The notes beneath the pieces are model-generated. The model searched no databases. It had not been told where the DNA came from and saw only the letters and a program-made list of their open reading frames with translations. Both the position numbers and the translations under genes were made by a program. Shown one piece after another: positions 52,227 to 61,016 of a stretch of DNA of 64,000 nucleotides. Numbering within the stretch: position 1 is the first letter of the stretch; every line of letters starts with the position of its first letter. Origin of the DNA: UBA5336 sp964412785 (GTDB lineage: Bacteria; Pseudomonadota; Alphaproteobacteria; Caulobacterales; Hyphomonadaceae); assembly GCA_964412785.1 (NCBI GenBank), contig CAYPQD010000002.1:1-64000 (forward strand). Reading direction: 5' to 3'.

Positions 52227-53198
52227 ATGGCGGCAGAAGAGCAGGCCCCGGTCGGATCGGGGTTCCATGCGAAATCGACGGCGGCAGACGTGGTGGCGGG
52301 TCTTGACCTGACCGGTCGCCGGGCCGTGGTCACCGGCGGCTATTCCGGGATCGGGCTTGAAACCGTGCGTGCGCTTGCCGGCGCCGGCGCGACGGTGACG
52401 GTACCGGCGCGGCGTCCCCAGGAGGCGGCCGACGCGCTCGCGCCCGTCAGCGGCGATATCGAGATCGCGGCAATGGACCTTGCCGACCTGGCCAGCGTGC
52501 GTCGGTTCGCGGCCGAATATGCCGGCGGCGGCCGGGCGCTGCACCTGCTTATCCACAATGCCGGGATCATGGCCAACCCGCTGACGCGGGTGGGTCCCGG
52601 CTGGGAGAGCCAGTTCGCGGTTAACCATCTTGGCCACCTGGCGCTGTTCCTTGGGCTGCTGCCGGCGCTGCGCCGGGCCGACGGCGCGCGCGTCGTCGCC
52701 CTGTCCTCGACAGCCCACATCATAACCGACGTGCACTGGGACGACCCGCACTTCCTCACCCATGGCTATGACAAATGGCAGGCCTATGGCCAGTCGAAGA
52801 CCGCCGACGCCCTGTTCGCGCTGGAGGCCGACCGGCGCCATGCCGAGGATGGCATCCGCGCGTTCTCGGTGCATCCGGGCGGCATATTCACGCCGCTGCA
52901 GCGCCACCTGCCGGAGCAGGAGATGGTGGCGCTCGGATGGAAGAATGCCGACGGAACGGTCCCGGAGGCGGTGGCGGCGATGTTCAAGACGCCCGAGCAG
53001 GGCGCCTCGACCACGGTCTGGGCGGCGACCTCGCCGAAGCTTGAGGGCATGGGCGGGCTTTACTGCGAGAATGCCGATGTCGCGCGGCTGGCGACGCCGG
53101 ACAGCCGGCGTTGGGAGCATGTGCGCGCCTATGCCTGCGATCCGGATGCGGGCGCACTTCTGTGGGCCATGAGCGAGGCGATGCTGGCGGAGGCATGA
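52227..53198 (+). CDS. Short-chain dehydrogenase/reductase
   Basis: A 323-residue SDR with a Rossmann fold. The cofactor motif is AVVTGGYSGIGLE (T-G-x3-G-x-G form), HNAGIM is the structural N-A-G motif, SST holds the catalytic Ser, and Y187-x3-K191 (YGQSK) is the catalytic pair. It belongs to the group resembling WW-domain oxidoreductase and retinol dehydrogenases, so NADP is likely. The substrate is unknown. The ATG at 52227 follows GGGAGG, and its stop overlaps the nuclease gene start by 4 nt. Confidence 0.9.
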   Translation: MAAEEQAPVGSGFHAKSTAADVVAGLDLTGRRAVVTGGYSGIGLETVRALAGAGATVTVPARRPQEAADALAPVSGDIEIAAMDLADLASVRRFAAEYAGGGRALHLLIHNAGIMANPLTRVGPGWESQFAVNHLGHLALFLGLLPALRRADGARVVALSSTAHIITDVHWDDPHFLTHGYDKWQAYGQSKTADALFALEADRRHAEDGIRAFSVHPGGIFTPLQRHLPEQEMVALGWKNADGTVPEAVAAMFKTPEQGASTTVWAATSPKLEGMGGLYCENADVARLATPDSRRWEHVRAYACDPDAGALLWAMSEAMLAEA

Positions 53199-53977
53199 GG
53201 CCGGGCGCCCTGGCCTGTGGCGCTCTGCTGGCGCTCATCGGCCTTATCGCGGCGTGCGGGCGGAGCGACCCGCTGGACGCCTTCCAGCCCGGCGAGGCGG
53301 GCCGGGTGGTCCGGATCATCGACGGCGACTCGCTGGTGCTCGACACGGGCCAGAGCGTGCGTCTCATTGCCATCGAAGCGCCGGCGCCGGCCCGGGGCGA
53401 ACGGCCCGGCGAGCCCCATGCAGAGCGCTCCTCGCGCATGCTTGAGGATATGGCGCTGGGCCGGCGGGTCCGGCTCTACTATGCTGGGCTGACGCGCGAT
53501 CGCTATGACCGGGCGCTTGCCCATGCGGTGACCGAGGATGCGCTGGGGCCCCGCTACTGGCTGAACCGGGAAATGGTGGTGCGCGGCGGCGCGCGGGTGC
53601 GGGTCTATCCCGACACCGCAACCGGCGCGGACGCCCTGCTGGCGCTGGAGGCGGAGGCGCGTGCGACCGGGCGCGGCCTCTGGGGCGAGCGCGGTTTCGC
53701 GGTGCTGCGCGCGGGCGATGTGGCGGCCGGGACATCCGGTTTCGTGCTGGTCGATGGCGTGCTCGGCGCGCGCCAGGGCAGCGACCGGCCCGAGGCCGTG
53801 TGCGAGCGCCCCCTGCTCGGCAGCGCCGTGCGGCTGGAAATCCGCGCCTCGGCGTGGGCGGTCTGCGACTGGGAGACGGGACCACGCGTGCTGGCGCGCG
53901 GCTATGTCCGCGATCGGCGGATCGACATCACCCATGTGCACAATGTCACCGAGATCGAACGCGAGCGCGCCCCGTAA
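53195..53977 (+). CDS. Thermonuclease-family lipoprotein
   Basis: A 260-residue SNase-like protein with lipobox G-L-I-A-A-C, so it is probably membrane-anchored on the periplasmic side. The OB-fold core has VVRIIDGDSLVL and VRLIAIEAPAP (first catalytic Arg area), then LTRDRYDRALAHAV (second Arg) near 100, fitting staphylococcal-nuclease relatives. A C-terminal extension of about 90 residues with two Cys (VCERP and AVCDWE) is of unknown role. It could degrade nucleic acids or, if inactive, bind RNA or proteins. It overlaps the SDR gene by 4 nt. Confidence 0.85.
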   Translation: MRPGALACGALLALIGLIAACGRSDPLDAFQPGEAGRVVRIIDGDSLVLDTGQSVRLIAIEAPAPARGERPGEPHAERSSRMLEDMALGRRVRLYYAGLTRDRYDRALAHAVTEDALGPRYWLNREMVVRGGARVRVYPDTATGADALLALEAEARATGRGLWGERGFAVLRAGDVAAGTSGFVLVDGVLGARQGSDRPEAVCERPLLGSAVRLEIRASAWAVCDWETGPRVLARGYVRDRRIDITHVHNVTEIERERAP

Positions 53978-53997
53978 ACCGTCTCCCAGGGCGGTTT
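53976..53997. terminator. Weak bidirectional terminator candidate
   Basis: AAACCG (53976-53981) and CGGTTT (53992-53997) form a dyad between the convergent nuclease and tadG genes, with T or A runs on both sides. It is short, so confidence is limited. Confidence 0.4.
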
Positions 53998-54018
53998 CCG
54001 TCAGGGTCCAGCCAGAAT

Positions 54019-54555
54019 TCAGTTCGTGACACGCGACACCACCTCGACCTGGCGCGGCCTGAGGTAGAAGGTATCCTTCAGGGTGTGGCTGAAATTGACC
54101 ACATAGCCGATCTTCGACGCATAGGGCAGTTCGACCTCGGCAAGGATGAGCGAACCCGATGTCGGCACCAGGTCCGATGGCGGGGTGACGACTGTCCCGG
54201 CCGTCAATGCGCTCCAGGCCCCGGAGGCATCGCTCCAGTCGACCTTCACCTCGCCAGTGTTCTTGTCGACCACGAGGCTGGAAATGCGCAGGCGTGCCGC
54301 ACTGTTGGAAAAGGGCTGGAAGATCAGCCGGCTGGCATCGAAAATGTCTGCAATCTCTGCGTCGGAGATACTGGTTTCCCGCGAGACGAGGTCGCCGAGG
54401 GTGGAGGCGGACTTGGTGACCTTGCGGTCGACCTGCAGCAGCAGCGAGGTTTCCACCGCACCGAAATAGATCAGCACCATCAGCGGCAGGAGCAGGGCAA
54501 ACTCGACGACGGCAATGCCGGCGCGGTTCTGGAGGAGGCGGGGCAATCGGCGCAT
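54019..54555 (-). CDS. TadE/TadG-like minor pseudopilin
   Basis: A 178-residue protein of the TadE family. Basic N-terminus MRRLPRLLQNRAG, then IAVVEFALLLPLMVLIYFGAVE with the conserved Glu in a single TM helix near 15-38, then a periplasmic domain of about 135 residues rich in beta strand. Such proteins are processed by the prepilin peptidase and act as minor components of the Tad (tight adherence) pilus. It follows the other TadE gene by 4 nt and is divergent from the main pilus operon. TadG-type is an alternative, but the size favours TadE. Confidence 0.85.
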   Translation of the reverse strand: MRRLPRLLQNRAGIAVVEFALLLPLMVLIYFGAVETSLLLQVDRKVTKSASTLGDLVSRETSISDAEIADIFDASRLIFQPFSNSAARLRISSLVVDKNTGEVKVDWSDASGAWSALTAGTVVTPPSDLVPTSGSLILAEVELPYASKIGYVVNFSHTLKDTFYLRPRQVEVVSRVTN

Positions 54556-54559
54556 GGGA

Positions 54560-55105
54560 TCAGTTGAACGGCTCGTTCTTGAAGGCGATCGTCGACTGGA
54601 TCAGTCGCTTTTCGCCGGCGAGGTTGGCCAGCGGCTTGCTGACCAGAGGGGTGATCAGCTTCCAGGTGTAATAGACACGCACCACGACGATATCGTCGGG
54701 CTTGCCGGCGTCGAACAGTGTCGGTTCGACGAACTTGCCGTCGGCATCGATCGGGCTGGGATCGGTCGCACCCTGGAAGGTGGTCACGACGGTCACCTCC
54801 ACATGCAGGTTGCTCGTGCAGTCGAGAAGGCCGAATGTGCGCGTGCAGACATCTGTTGCGAACTGCTCCTTGCTGACCGACGTGCCGCCCTGGAACGCGC
54901 CGACCCGGATGCGCCGGGATGCCTCCTCCACACCGTGTTCGAGTGCCGTCGAAACGATGAAGATCATGCACACTTCCAGCAGGCCGAAGATCAGGCCGAG
55001 AAAGGGCACTGCAATGAGCGCGAACTCCAGCGTCGTCGTGCCCATCCGGTCGGTGCGGAGCCGGCGGACGCGCTGCGGGCGCAAGGGGCGGTCATGGTTC
55101 GTCAC
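54560..55105 (-). CDS. tadE: TadE-like minor pseudopilin
   Basis: A 181-residue TadE-like protein. TTTLEFALIAVPFLGLIFGL near 24-43 carries the conserved Glu at the start of the TM helix; the periplasmic part contains two Cys (VCTRTFGLLDC) that may pair. A GTG at 55105 is the start: the in-frame upstream sequence is AT-rich promoter region and no ATG lies between it and the helix except MGTTTLE at its edge. It is first in a two-gene operon facing away from pilA, and both operons probably share the upstream region. Confidence 0.8.
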   Translation of the reverse strand: MTNHDRPLRPQRVRRLRTDRMGTTTLEFALIAVPFLGLIFGLLEVCMIFIVSTALEHGVEEASRRIRVGAFQGGTSVSKEQFATDVCTRTFGLLDCTSNLHVEVTVVTTFQGATDPSPIDADGKFVEPTLFDAGKPDDIVVVRVYYTWKLITPLVSKPLANLAGEKRLIQSTIAFKNEPFN

Positions 55106-55450
55106 GTCAGGGCGGGCCTCTTCATCCTGGCCAAGGTTAGCACGGGCCGACTTGCCGCAGCGTTCAGGCGATCTGTGAAATTTGCAGGCGCCAATGAACT
55201 CGCGGAAACCTGCCGGCCTGCAAGACTTGAGCCAGCCCGCAAGGAATGTACCAGGAGAATCGATGAACTTATTTTGAATATCCGTTAACCAGTCTTTCGG
55301 AACGCGTATATAACAAGATGTAAATAACCTGATTGGCATTTTTTCTGTCGATTTACGCGGCATTTATTTGGCTGGGTTATACCCGTGACCGTTCCGGGGC
55401 ACCCCGATAACTCGGGACTAACACCAACAACGCATGATGGGAGTTTCCAA
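55106..55450. promoter_or_regulatory. Divergent tadE-pilA regulatory region
   Basis: 345 bp without a gene. It is AT-rich between 55262 and 55380, unlike its surroundings. GTTAACC at 55284-55290 (TTAACC at 55285) resembles one half of a CtrA site (TTAACC-like), the cell-cycle regulator of pilA in Caulobacter. GGGAG 7 nt before the pilA ATG is its ribosome site. No complete CtrA or sigma-54 site was found by eye. Confidence 0.5.
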
Positions 55451-55624
55451 ATGCAAAAGATCGCTCGCTTCTTCAAAAACGAGTCCGGCGCCACCGCCAT
55501 TGAGTACGGCCTCATCGCTGCTCTGATCGCCGTTGCGGTCATCACCGCTGTGACCACCCTGGGCACCCGCGCCGGCGCGACCTTCAACGCCGTTGCTGAT
55601 CAGATGGTTGCGACCGCCAACTAA
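55451..55624 (+). CDS. pilA: Flp/PilA major pilin
   Basis: A 57-residue type IVb prepilin, the main subunit of the Tad pilus used for surface attachment. Leader MQKIARFFKNESG, cut after G13, then ATAIEYGLIAALIAVAVITA with the conserved Glu-Tyr pair at 18-19, and a short polar tail. This is the typical Flp layout. It has its own strong promoter region and a perfect terminator behind it, so it should be expressed far above the downstream assembly genes. Confidence 0.95.
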   Translation: MQKIARFFKNESGATAIEYGLIAALIAVAVITAVTTLGTRAGATFNAVADQMVATAN

Positions 55625-55666
55625 GTTGGCCCGCAGATCATCGGACATCTTGTCCGCATGACGAGG

Positions 55667-55703
55667 GAAGCCGCCGGATCGATCCGGCGGCTTCTTTCGG
55701 TTT
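55667..55703 (+). terminator. Intrinsic terminator behind pilA
   Basis: A perfect 28-bp palindrome (55667-55694, arms GAAGCCGCCGGATC) followed by TTTCGGTTT. It separates abundant pilin mRNA from the cpa genes. Confidence 0.85.
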
Positions 55704-55799
55704 GGAGAACCGGCGTGAAATGGCGGGATCAGGCAAACGAATCTTCAGCCTTTTCTTCTAGCCGGACATGAGGTGACGTCCGGCCGGGAGCCCACACGC

Positions 55800-56309
55800 A
55801 TGCTGATCCTCCTATCATTCGCCGCGCTGGCGCTCTGTCTCCATGCTGCGATTCACGACGTGCGGACGCTGACCATCCCGAACTGGCTGAACCTGGCCAT
55901 TGCGCTGCTGGCGCTGCCGGCAATCCTGCTCGCCGCGCCGGACCTGAAGGCCATGAATGGCTACTGGTTTGCCGCGACGGTGGCGTTCCTGGTCTCCGGT
56001 TGCCTGTTCTATGCCGGCGTATTCGGCGGCGGTGATGCGAAGATGATCCCGGCGGTGATGCTGTGGATCGGCGCCGAGGGCGCGCTCACCTTCGTGATGT
56101 GGATGGCGCTTGCCGGCGGCCTTCTGGCATTGGTGGTCATGGCGGCACGCCGGCTGGTGCCCGCCGGCGCGGCGGGGCGGATTTCGCCCGCGCTGCAGGA
56201 TGGCAGCGGCGTGCCCTATGGCGTGGCGATCGCCGCCGGGGCGCTTGCCGCCATTCCGCACTCGGATCTGTTCGATCCGTTCATTCGGGAAATCAGTCGA
56301 CTGAATTAA
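55800..56309 (+). CDS. cpaA: Prepilin peptidase CpaA/TadV
   Basis: A 169-residue A24 aspartic protease of the inner membrane that removes prepilin leaders. The two catalytic Asp are D20 (AAIHDVRTLTIPN) and D79 (FGGGDAKMIP); about five TM helices are visible. Like other Tad peptidases it lacks the N-terminal methyltransferase domain of PilD. The ATG at 55800 is in the expected place for D20. It heads the cpa assembly genes. Confidence 0.93.
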   Translation: MLILLSFAALALCLHAAIHDVRTLTIPNWLNLAIALLALPAILLAAPDLKAMNGYWFAATVAFLVSGCLFYAGVFGGGDAKMIPAVMLWIGAEGALTFVMWMALAGGLLALVVMAARRLVPAGAAGRISPALQDGSGVPYGVAIAAGALAAIPHSDLFDPFIREISRLN

Positions 56310-56399
56310 CCATGCCTTAGCCGGAGCGTGCGAAACCGGACCGTGAGTGGGCCGGCCAGATGTTCGCCGCTCCGGTAGAATGCTTCAGGGGGAAACCCG

Positions 56400-57299
56400 A
56401 TGTCCGCCATGCGAATGATCATACTGCTCGTTGCGGCGGCCGCGGCCGCGGGCGCAGCCCTGCTGGTGCGCAATCTCGCGCCGGGACAGACGCCGGTGCA
56501 GGCGGTGCAGGAAATCGTGATGCCTGAGACCGAGATGGTCGAGGAGCCAAGGGTCAAGGTCCTTGTGATGCGCCGCGATGTCAGTGTCGGCGAGCTGTTG
56601 CTGCCGATCGACTTTGTCTGGACCGACTGGCCGGAATCAACGCTGAATATCAATTATGTGACCGAAGATCTGATGCCGGACGCGCTGGAGCAGTTTTCCC
56701 AGAGCGTCGTGCGCATTGCGATGTACGAGAATGAGCCGGTCCTGCCGCAGAAGATCGTCAAGAAGGGTGAGACCGGATACATGGCCGCGCTGCTGTCACC
56801 CGGTATGCGCGCCGTCTCGGTGGAGATTTCCACCGACAGCGCCTCCGGCGGCTTCATCCTGCCAAACGACCGCGTCGATGTCATGGTAACCTACATGGTG
56901 CAGGTTGAATCCGGCAATGGCGACGGAGGGGGTGACGACAAGCAGGACATCCCGGTGACCACGGTGATCCTCGAGAATGCCCGCGTTCTGGCGATCGACC
57001 AGCAGGTGCAGCAGGGCGAGGGTGGCAGCTATGCCATCGGCTCGACCGCGACCCTCGAACTTGGCCGGGAGGAGGCGCGTCTGCTGGCCATGGCCGAGCG
57101 GATGGGCTCGATCTCGCTGGCGCTGCGCTCGGTGCGCGATGCTGTGACGACGCCCGGGCCGACGCAGGCGCGGACGGACTTCCTGGTCGATGTCTGGCCG
57201 TTCGGCGGCCAGTCGCCAATCGCGCCTGACGCGGTGCAAGGCGGTGTGACCGTCTACCGCAACGGCCAGGCCACCTTCGAACCGACCCGGGGGAGCTGA
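56400..57299 (+). CDS. cpaB: Pilus assembly protein CpaB/RcpC
   Basis: A 299-residue periplasmic protein anchored by an N-terminal TM helix (IILLVAAAAAAGAALLV). It contains a SAF domain (VKVLVMRRDVSVGELLLP near 52-70) and the RcpC region MRAVSVEISTDSASGGFILPNDRVDVM. CpaB works with the CpaC secretin in moving the pilus across the outer membrane. AGGGGGAAA precedes the ATG; cpaC starts 4 bp behind its stop. Confidence 0.93.
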   Translation: MSAMRMIILLVAAAAAAGAALLVRNLAPGQTPVQAVQEIVMPETEMVEEPRVKVLVMRRDVSVGELLLPIDFVWTDWPESTLNINYVTEDLMPDALEQFSQSVVRIAMYENEPVLPQKIVKKGETGYMAALLSPGMRAVSVEISTDSASGGFILPNDRVDVMVTYMVQVESGNGDGGGDDKQDIPVTTVILENARVLAIDQQVQQGEGGSYAIGSTATLELGREEARLLAMAERMGSISLALRSVRDAVTTPGPTQARTDFLVDVWPFGGQSPIAPDAVQGGVTVYRNGQATFEPTRGS

Positions 57300-57303
57300 C
57301 CCG

Positions 57304-58788
57304 ATGCGCCGCGTGCACCGACCCTTCTGCGCCGCTGCGGCGCTCGCCCTCGTCGCCGTGCCGGCCATCTCCGAGCCGCTGCCCCCCGGCGTGGCCGTTC
57401 ACGAGGCCGGCAGCACGGCCCAGTCAATGACCGTGACCCTTGGCCTCGACAAGTCGACCGTGGTGGAGCTTGACCGGCCGGCTTTCGACGTTGTGATCAC
57501 CAATGCCGAGATCGCCGACGCTGTCGTCCAGAACACCAAGCGGATCATCTTCCGCGGCGTGATGCTCGGCCAGACCAATGCCTACATTTACGACCAGCAC
57601 GGCCGCGAGATCCTCAGCCTCGACATTCGCGTCGAGACCGATCTTACCGATCTTGAGCACCTTCTGGTGCGTCACCTGCCGACCGGTCGGGTGAGTGCAG
57701 ACAGTGTCAATGGCAACATCGTGATTTCAGGTACTGTCGACAGCGCCTCGGATGCCGAGCAGGCGATCCAGCTCGCCTCGCTGCACCTTGGAGACGACGC
57801 CCAGATCGTCAACCTCCTGTCGGTGTCGGCAAAGGACCAGGTGCTGCTGGAGGTGCGCGTTGTGGAGATGCAGCGCACCTTCCTGAAACAGCTCGGTCTC
57901 AACCCGTCGGGCGATATCGGCTTTGGTGATCTCGCCAACCAGGTGGAAAAGGACGTTTACCAGCAGGCCGCACCAGGCGAGCCCTTCATTGCCACCGGCC
58001 AGCAGGCGCTGGCGCCGGCGCTGCCCTTTTCCAATGAGAGCGAATTTGATTTCGGCAGTGGCTTTTCCAGCTCCGGCGGTCTCAATGCAGCGCTGGGCTA
58101 CCAGAATTTCGTGCTCGACGAGCTGCAGTCGCAGGTCCAGATCGCCATCGAGGCCCTGGAGCGGGTTGGCATTGCCCGCACCCTGGCCGAACCCAACATC
58201 ACCGCCGTTTCCGGCGAGAGCGCGAACTTCCTCGCCGGCGGCGAATTCCCGGTGCCGACCCCGCCGGATGATGCGGGCCGCGTCGGCATCGAGTTCAAAC
58301 AGTTCGGCGTCGGCCTTGGTTTCACCCCGATCGTACTCAGTGAGGACAGGATTTCGCTCAAGGTCTCCACCGAGGTGTCGGAGCTGACCTCTCAGGGCGC
58401 GCTTGGCGACATTCCCGCGCTCACCGTGCGCCGGGTGGAATCGACCGTGGAACTGCCATCCGGCAAGTCGATGATGCTGGCCGGACTGATCCAGACCCGC
58501 TCGCGCCAGGAACTCGACAAGGTGCCGGGCCTGAAGAACCTGCCGGTGCTTGGCCCGCTGTTTCAGTCGCGCGACTTCGCAACCGAGGAATCGGAACTCG
58601 TCGTCATCATCACGCCCTACCTCGTCGACCCAACGACAAAGAAACGCCTGCGCACCCCGGCCGACGGCTTCGCCTACGCCTCCGACGAGAAGACCCTGCT
58701 CTTCGGCAAGCTCAACCAGGTCTATGGCGGCGGGGGCACCGTCGACGGATCCGACTACCGCGCCCCTGTAGGCTTTATCGAGGAATGA
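57304..58788 (+). CDS. cpaC: Outer-membrane secretin CpaC/RcpA
   Basis: A 494-residue secretin that forms the outer-membrane channel for the Tad pilus. A signal peptide ends near AVPAISEP; an N-terminal domain (VVELDRPAFDVVITNAEIAD) precedes a BON-like segment and the secretin core. The core holds VEMQRTFLKQLGLNPSG, LAEPNITAVSGESANFLAGGEFPVP, VRRVESTVELPSGKSMMLAG and the closing ELVVIITPYLVDP. All main family landmarks are present. Its stop overlaps the possible upstream start of cpaD. Confidence 0.95.
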   Translation: MRRVHRPFCAAAALALVAVPAISEPLPPGVAVHEAGSTAQSMTVTLGLDKSTVVELDRPAFDVVITNAEIADAVVQNTKRIIFRGVMLGQTNAYIYDQHGREILSLDIRVETDLTDLEHLLVRHLPTGRVSADSVNGNIVISGTVDSASDAEQAIQLASLHLGDDAQIVNLLSVSAKDQVLLEVRVVEMQRTFLKQLGLNPSGDIGFGDLANQVEKDVYQQAAPGEPFIATGQQALAPALPFSNESEFDFGSGFSSSGGLNAALGYQNFVLDELQSQVQIAIEALERVGIARTLAEPNITAVSGESANFLAGGEFPVPTPPDDAGRVGIEFKQFGVGLGFTPIVLSEDRISLKVSTEVSELTSQGALGDIPALTVRRVESTVELPSGKSMMLAGLIQTRSRQELDKVPGLKNLPVLGPLFQSRDFATEESELVVIITPYLVDPTTKKRLRTPADGFAYASDEKTLLFGKLNQVYGGGGTVDGSDYRAPVGFIEE

Positions 58789-58796
58789 GGAAGACC

Positions 58797-59507
58797 ATGT
58801 GCCGCCCTGTCTCCAAGCCCCGCCTGGCCCTCGGCCTGATCCTTACCGGCGCCCTCGGCGCGGCCGGCTGCTCCAGCGTGCCCAAGACCGTAGAGACCCA
58901 TGTCATGACCGCCGGGACGCCGCTGGAGGCCCATGATATCGGCGTGCGCCGCGCCACCGAGGTGCTGGAAATCGAGATCGCGCCGGGCGACACCGCCCTC
59001 AGCCGCGCGGAGCGCTACCAGGTGGCGGCCTTCGCTGCGGCCTATCGCGACCGCGGCCACGGCACCCTGCTGATGGCGATGCCGACCGATTTTGCCAATC
59101 CGCAGGGCGCGATCGAGGCGGTTGCCGAGGCCCGGGCGATCGCCTGGGAGAATGGCATCGCCTGGGAGGCGATCGAGGGCGATACCTATGACGCCGCCGG
59201 CGCCGGGGTCGCTTCGCTGGTTCTCGCTTTCGACGTCTATGAGGCCATCGCACCAGACTGTGAGGGGATCGGCGCCTTCGACCTGGCCGACGTCTCCTCC
59301 AATAATGAGCTTGGCTATTTCGGCTGCTCGGTCCGTCACAACCTGGCTGCCATGATTGCCGATCCGGGCGATCTGCTTGGTGAGCGCGAGATCGGACCGC
59401 GCGACAATCGCCGCCTGCAGGTGATCATGGATGCCTACCGCCAGGGCACGCCGACCGGCGCAGGCCAGGGCGAGGAGGTCGTGAATGTCTCCGGCGTCGG
59501 CGGCTGA
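58797..59507 (+). CDS. cpaD: Pilus assembly lipoprotein CpaD
   Basis: A 236-residue lipoprotein of the CpaD family. The signal ends at lipobox G-A-A-G-C, so it is lipidated and probably supports the CpaC secretin in the outer membrane. Family-like stretches are EIEIAPGDTALSRAERYQVAAF and FGCSVRHNLAAMIADPGDLL. Two starts are possible: ATG 58785, which overlaps the cpaC stop, or ATG 58797, which follows GAGGAAG; the second was chosen for its ribosome site. Confidence 0.9.
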   Translation: MCRPVSKPRLALGLILTGALGAAGCSSVPKTVETHVMTAGTPLEAHDIGVRRATEVLEIEIAPGDTALSRAERYQVAAFAAAYRDRGHGTLLMAMPTDFANPQGAIEAVAEARAIAWENGIAWEAIEGDTYDAAGAGVASLVLAFDVYEAIAPDCEGIGAFDLADVSSNNELGYFGCSVRHNLAAMIADPGDLLGEREIGPRDNRRLQVIMDAYRQGTPTGAGQGEEVVNVSGVGG

Positions 59508-59535
59508 CCGAGAGTAGAAAGAGGACACCCTTCTG

Positions 59536-60990
59536 ATGGCCAAGGAAACCGCCCTCTACGACGACGAGCTCGCCAGCGCCTTTGAGGAGGAGCCGGGCAC
59601 GTTGGACGATGACGACGCCTCTCTGCTCGACCTTGATGACGAGGACGAGGACGCGGACGAGCTGCTGGCATTTGCCATGCCGCCTGCGCGCGGGGCGTCC
59701 CCGGTGGCAGCGTCCGACCTGCCCCCGCCGGTCAATCCCGACCCGCCGCAAAAGGGTCTCGACGACGATGCGGCGATCTTCGACGCCCAGCCGGCCGGTG
59801 GAGACCGGGTTATCCCGGCGATCACGATCGCCGCCTTCCTGGAGCGCGACGAGACCGAGGCGCTGATCCGCACGGTTGCCGGCGACCGCCGGATGGGCCG
59901 CGCGATTGTCGATATTTATCGCGGCGGCCTCGACAGCGCGGTCGCGGAGCTGTCGCGCAATGCGACGCCGAACCTCCTCATCCTGGAATCGACGGCCGGC
60001 GCCCGCGAGATGATCGCCCAGATCGACCAGCTCGCCGAGCATTGCGACGAGGGCGTCGAGGTGATGGTGATCGGCACCACAAATGATATCCAGCTCTACC
60101 GCCAGCTGACCGCCCGCGGCGTCAGCGAATACATTGTCCCGCCATTCCGCACGGTCAGCATCATTCGCTCGATCGCCACCCTGTTCACCGACCCGGACGC
60201 GCCCTTTGTCGGGCGCACGATCGCGGTCGTGGGAGCCAAGGGCGGCGTCGGTGCGTCCACCATCGCCCACAATCTCGCCTGGTCGATCTCCGAGAACGCC
60301 CGCATCAACGCCACTCTGATGGACCTCGACGTCTCGTTCGGGACCACCGCCCTCGACTTCAACCAGGACCCGCAGCAATCGGTCGCCGACGCCCTTCTGG
60401 CACCGGAACGCGCCGACGACGCGGTGATCGAGCGCCTCCTCTCCAAGGCGACCGACCGCTTGTCCCTGTTCACCGCACCAGCGCAGGTCAACAGCCTCTA
60501 CGACATCCCGTCGGAGGCCTACTCCACCGTCATCGAGGCGGTACGCCGCAATGTCCCGTTCGTGGTGCTGGACCTGCCACACCTGTGGAGCGAGTGGATG
60601 CAGGCGACGCTGGTCGGCGCCGACGAGGTGGTGCTGGTCTGCCAGCCGGACCTCGCCTCCCTGCGCAATGGCAAGAACATCCTCGACCAGGTCACGGCCA
60701 AGCGCCCCAATGACGCGCTGCCGCGCCTGGTACTCAACATGTGCGGCGTGCCGAAGCGGCCGGAAATCCCGGTGCGGGACTTCGCAGCCGCCATGGGCGT
60801 GGAGCCGGACATCCTGCTGCCCTTCGATCCGCACCTGTTCGGCCTGGCGGCCAATAATGGCCAGATGATTTCCGAGACTGATCCGACGGCGAAGCCGGCG
60901 CAGGCGATCGACCACCTGGCCTCGCTGATCACCGGCCAGACCGTCGAGCAGCGCGAGAAGTCGATCCTCAAGAAACTCTTCGGCAAATAG
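59536..60990 (+). CDS. cpaE: Pilus localisation ATPase-like protein CpaE/TadZ
   Basis: A 484-residue cytoplasmic protein that places the Tad machinery at the cell pole. A very acidic, disordered N-terminus (about 1-75) is followed by a receiver-like domain (about 90-215) and a MinD/ParA-like domain. The Walker A is GAKGGVGAST (233-242), with Ala where the signature GKS/T Lys would be, as in several CpaE proteins, so hydrolysis may be weak or absent. LMDLDVSFGTTALDFN follows. It lies between cpaD and cpaF. Confidence 0.93.
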   Translation: MAKETALYDDELASAFEEEPGTLDDDDASLLDLDDEDEDADELLAFAMPPARGASPVAASDLPPPVNPDPPQKGLDDDAAIFDAQPAGGDRVIPAITIAAFLERDETEALIRTVAGDRRMGRAIVDIYRGGLDSAVAELSRNATPNLLILESTAGAREMIAQIDQLAEHCDEGVEVMVIGTTNDIQLYRQLTARGVSEYIVPPFRTVSIIRSIATLFTDPDAPFVGRTIAVVGAKGGVGASTIAHNLAWSISENARINATLMDLDVSFGTTALDFNQDPQQSVADALLAPERADDAVIERLLSKATDRLSLFTAPAQVNSLYDIPSEAYSTVIEAVRRNVPFVVLDLPHLWSEWMQATLVGADEVVLVCQPDLASLRNGKNILDQVTAKRPNDALPRLVLNMCGVPKRPEIPVRDFAAAMGVEPDILLPFDPHLFGLAANNGQMISETDPTAKPAQAIDHLASLITGQTVEQREKSILKKLFGK

Positions 60991-61016
60991 TCGACCCGGT
61001 CGCTTAGGAGAGGGAC

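Noticed and set aside
55106..55450. Sigma-54 promoter for pilA
   Set aside because: TGGCATTTTTTCTGTCG was considered, but it lacks the GG/GC spacing of a -24/-12 promoter.
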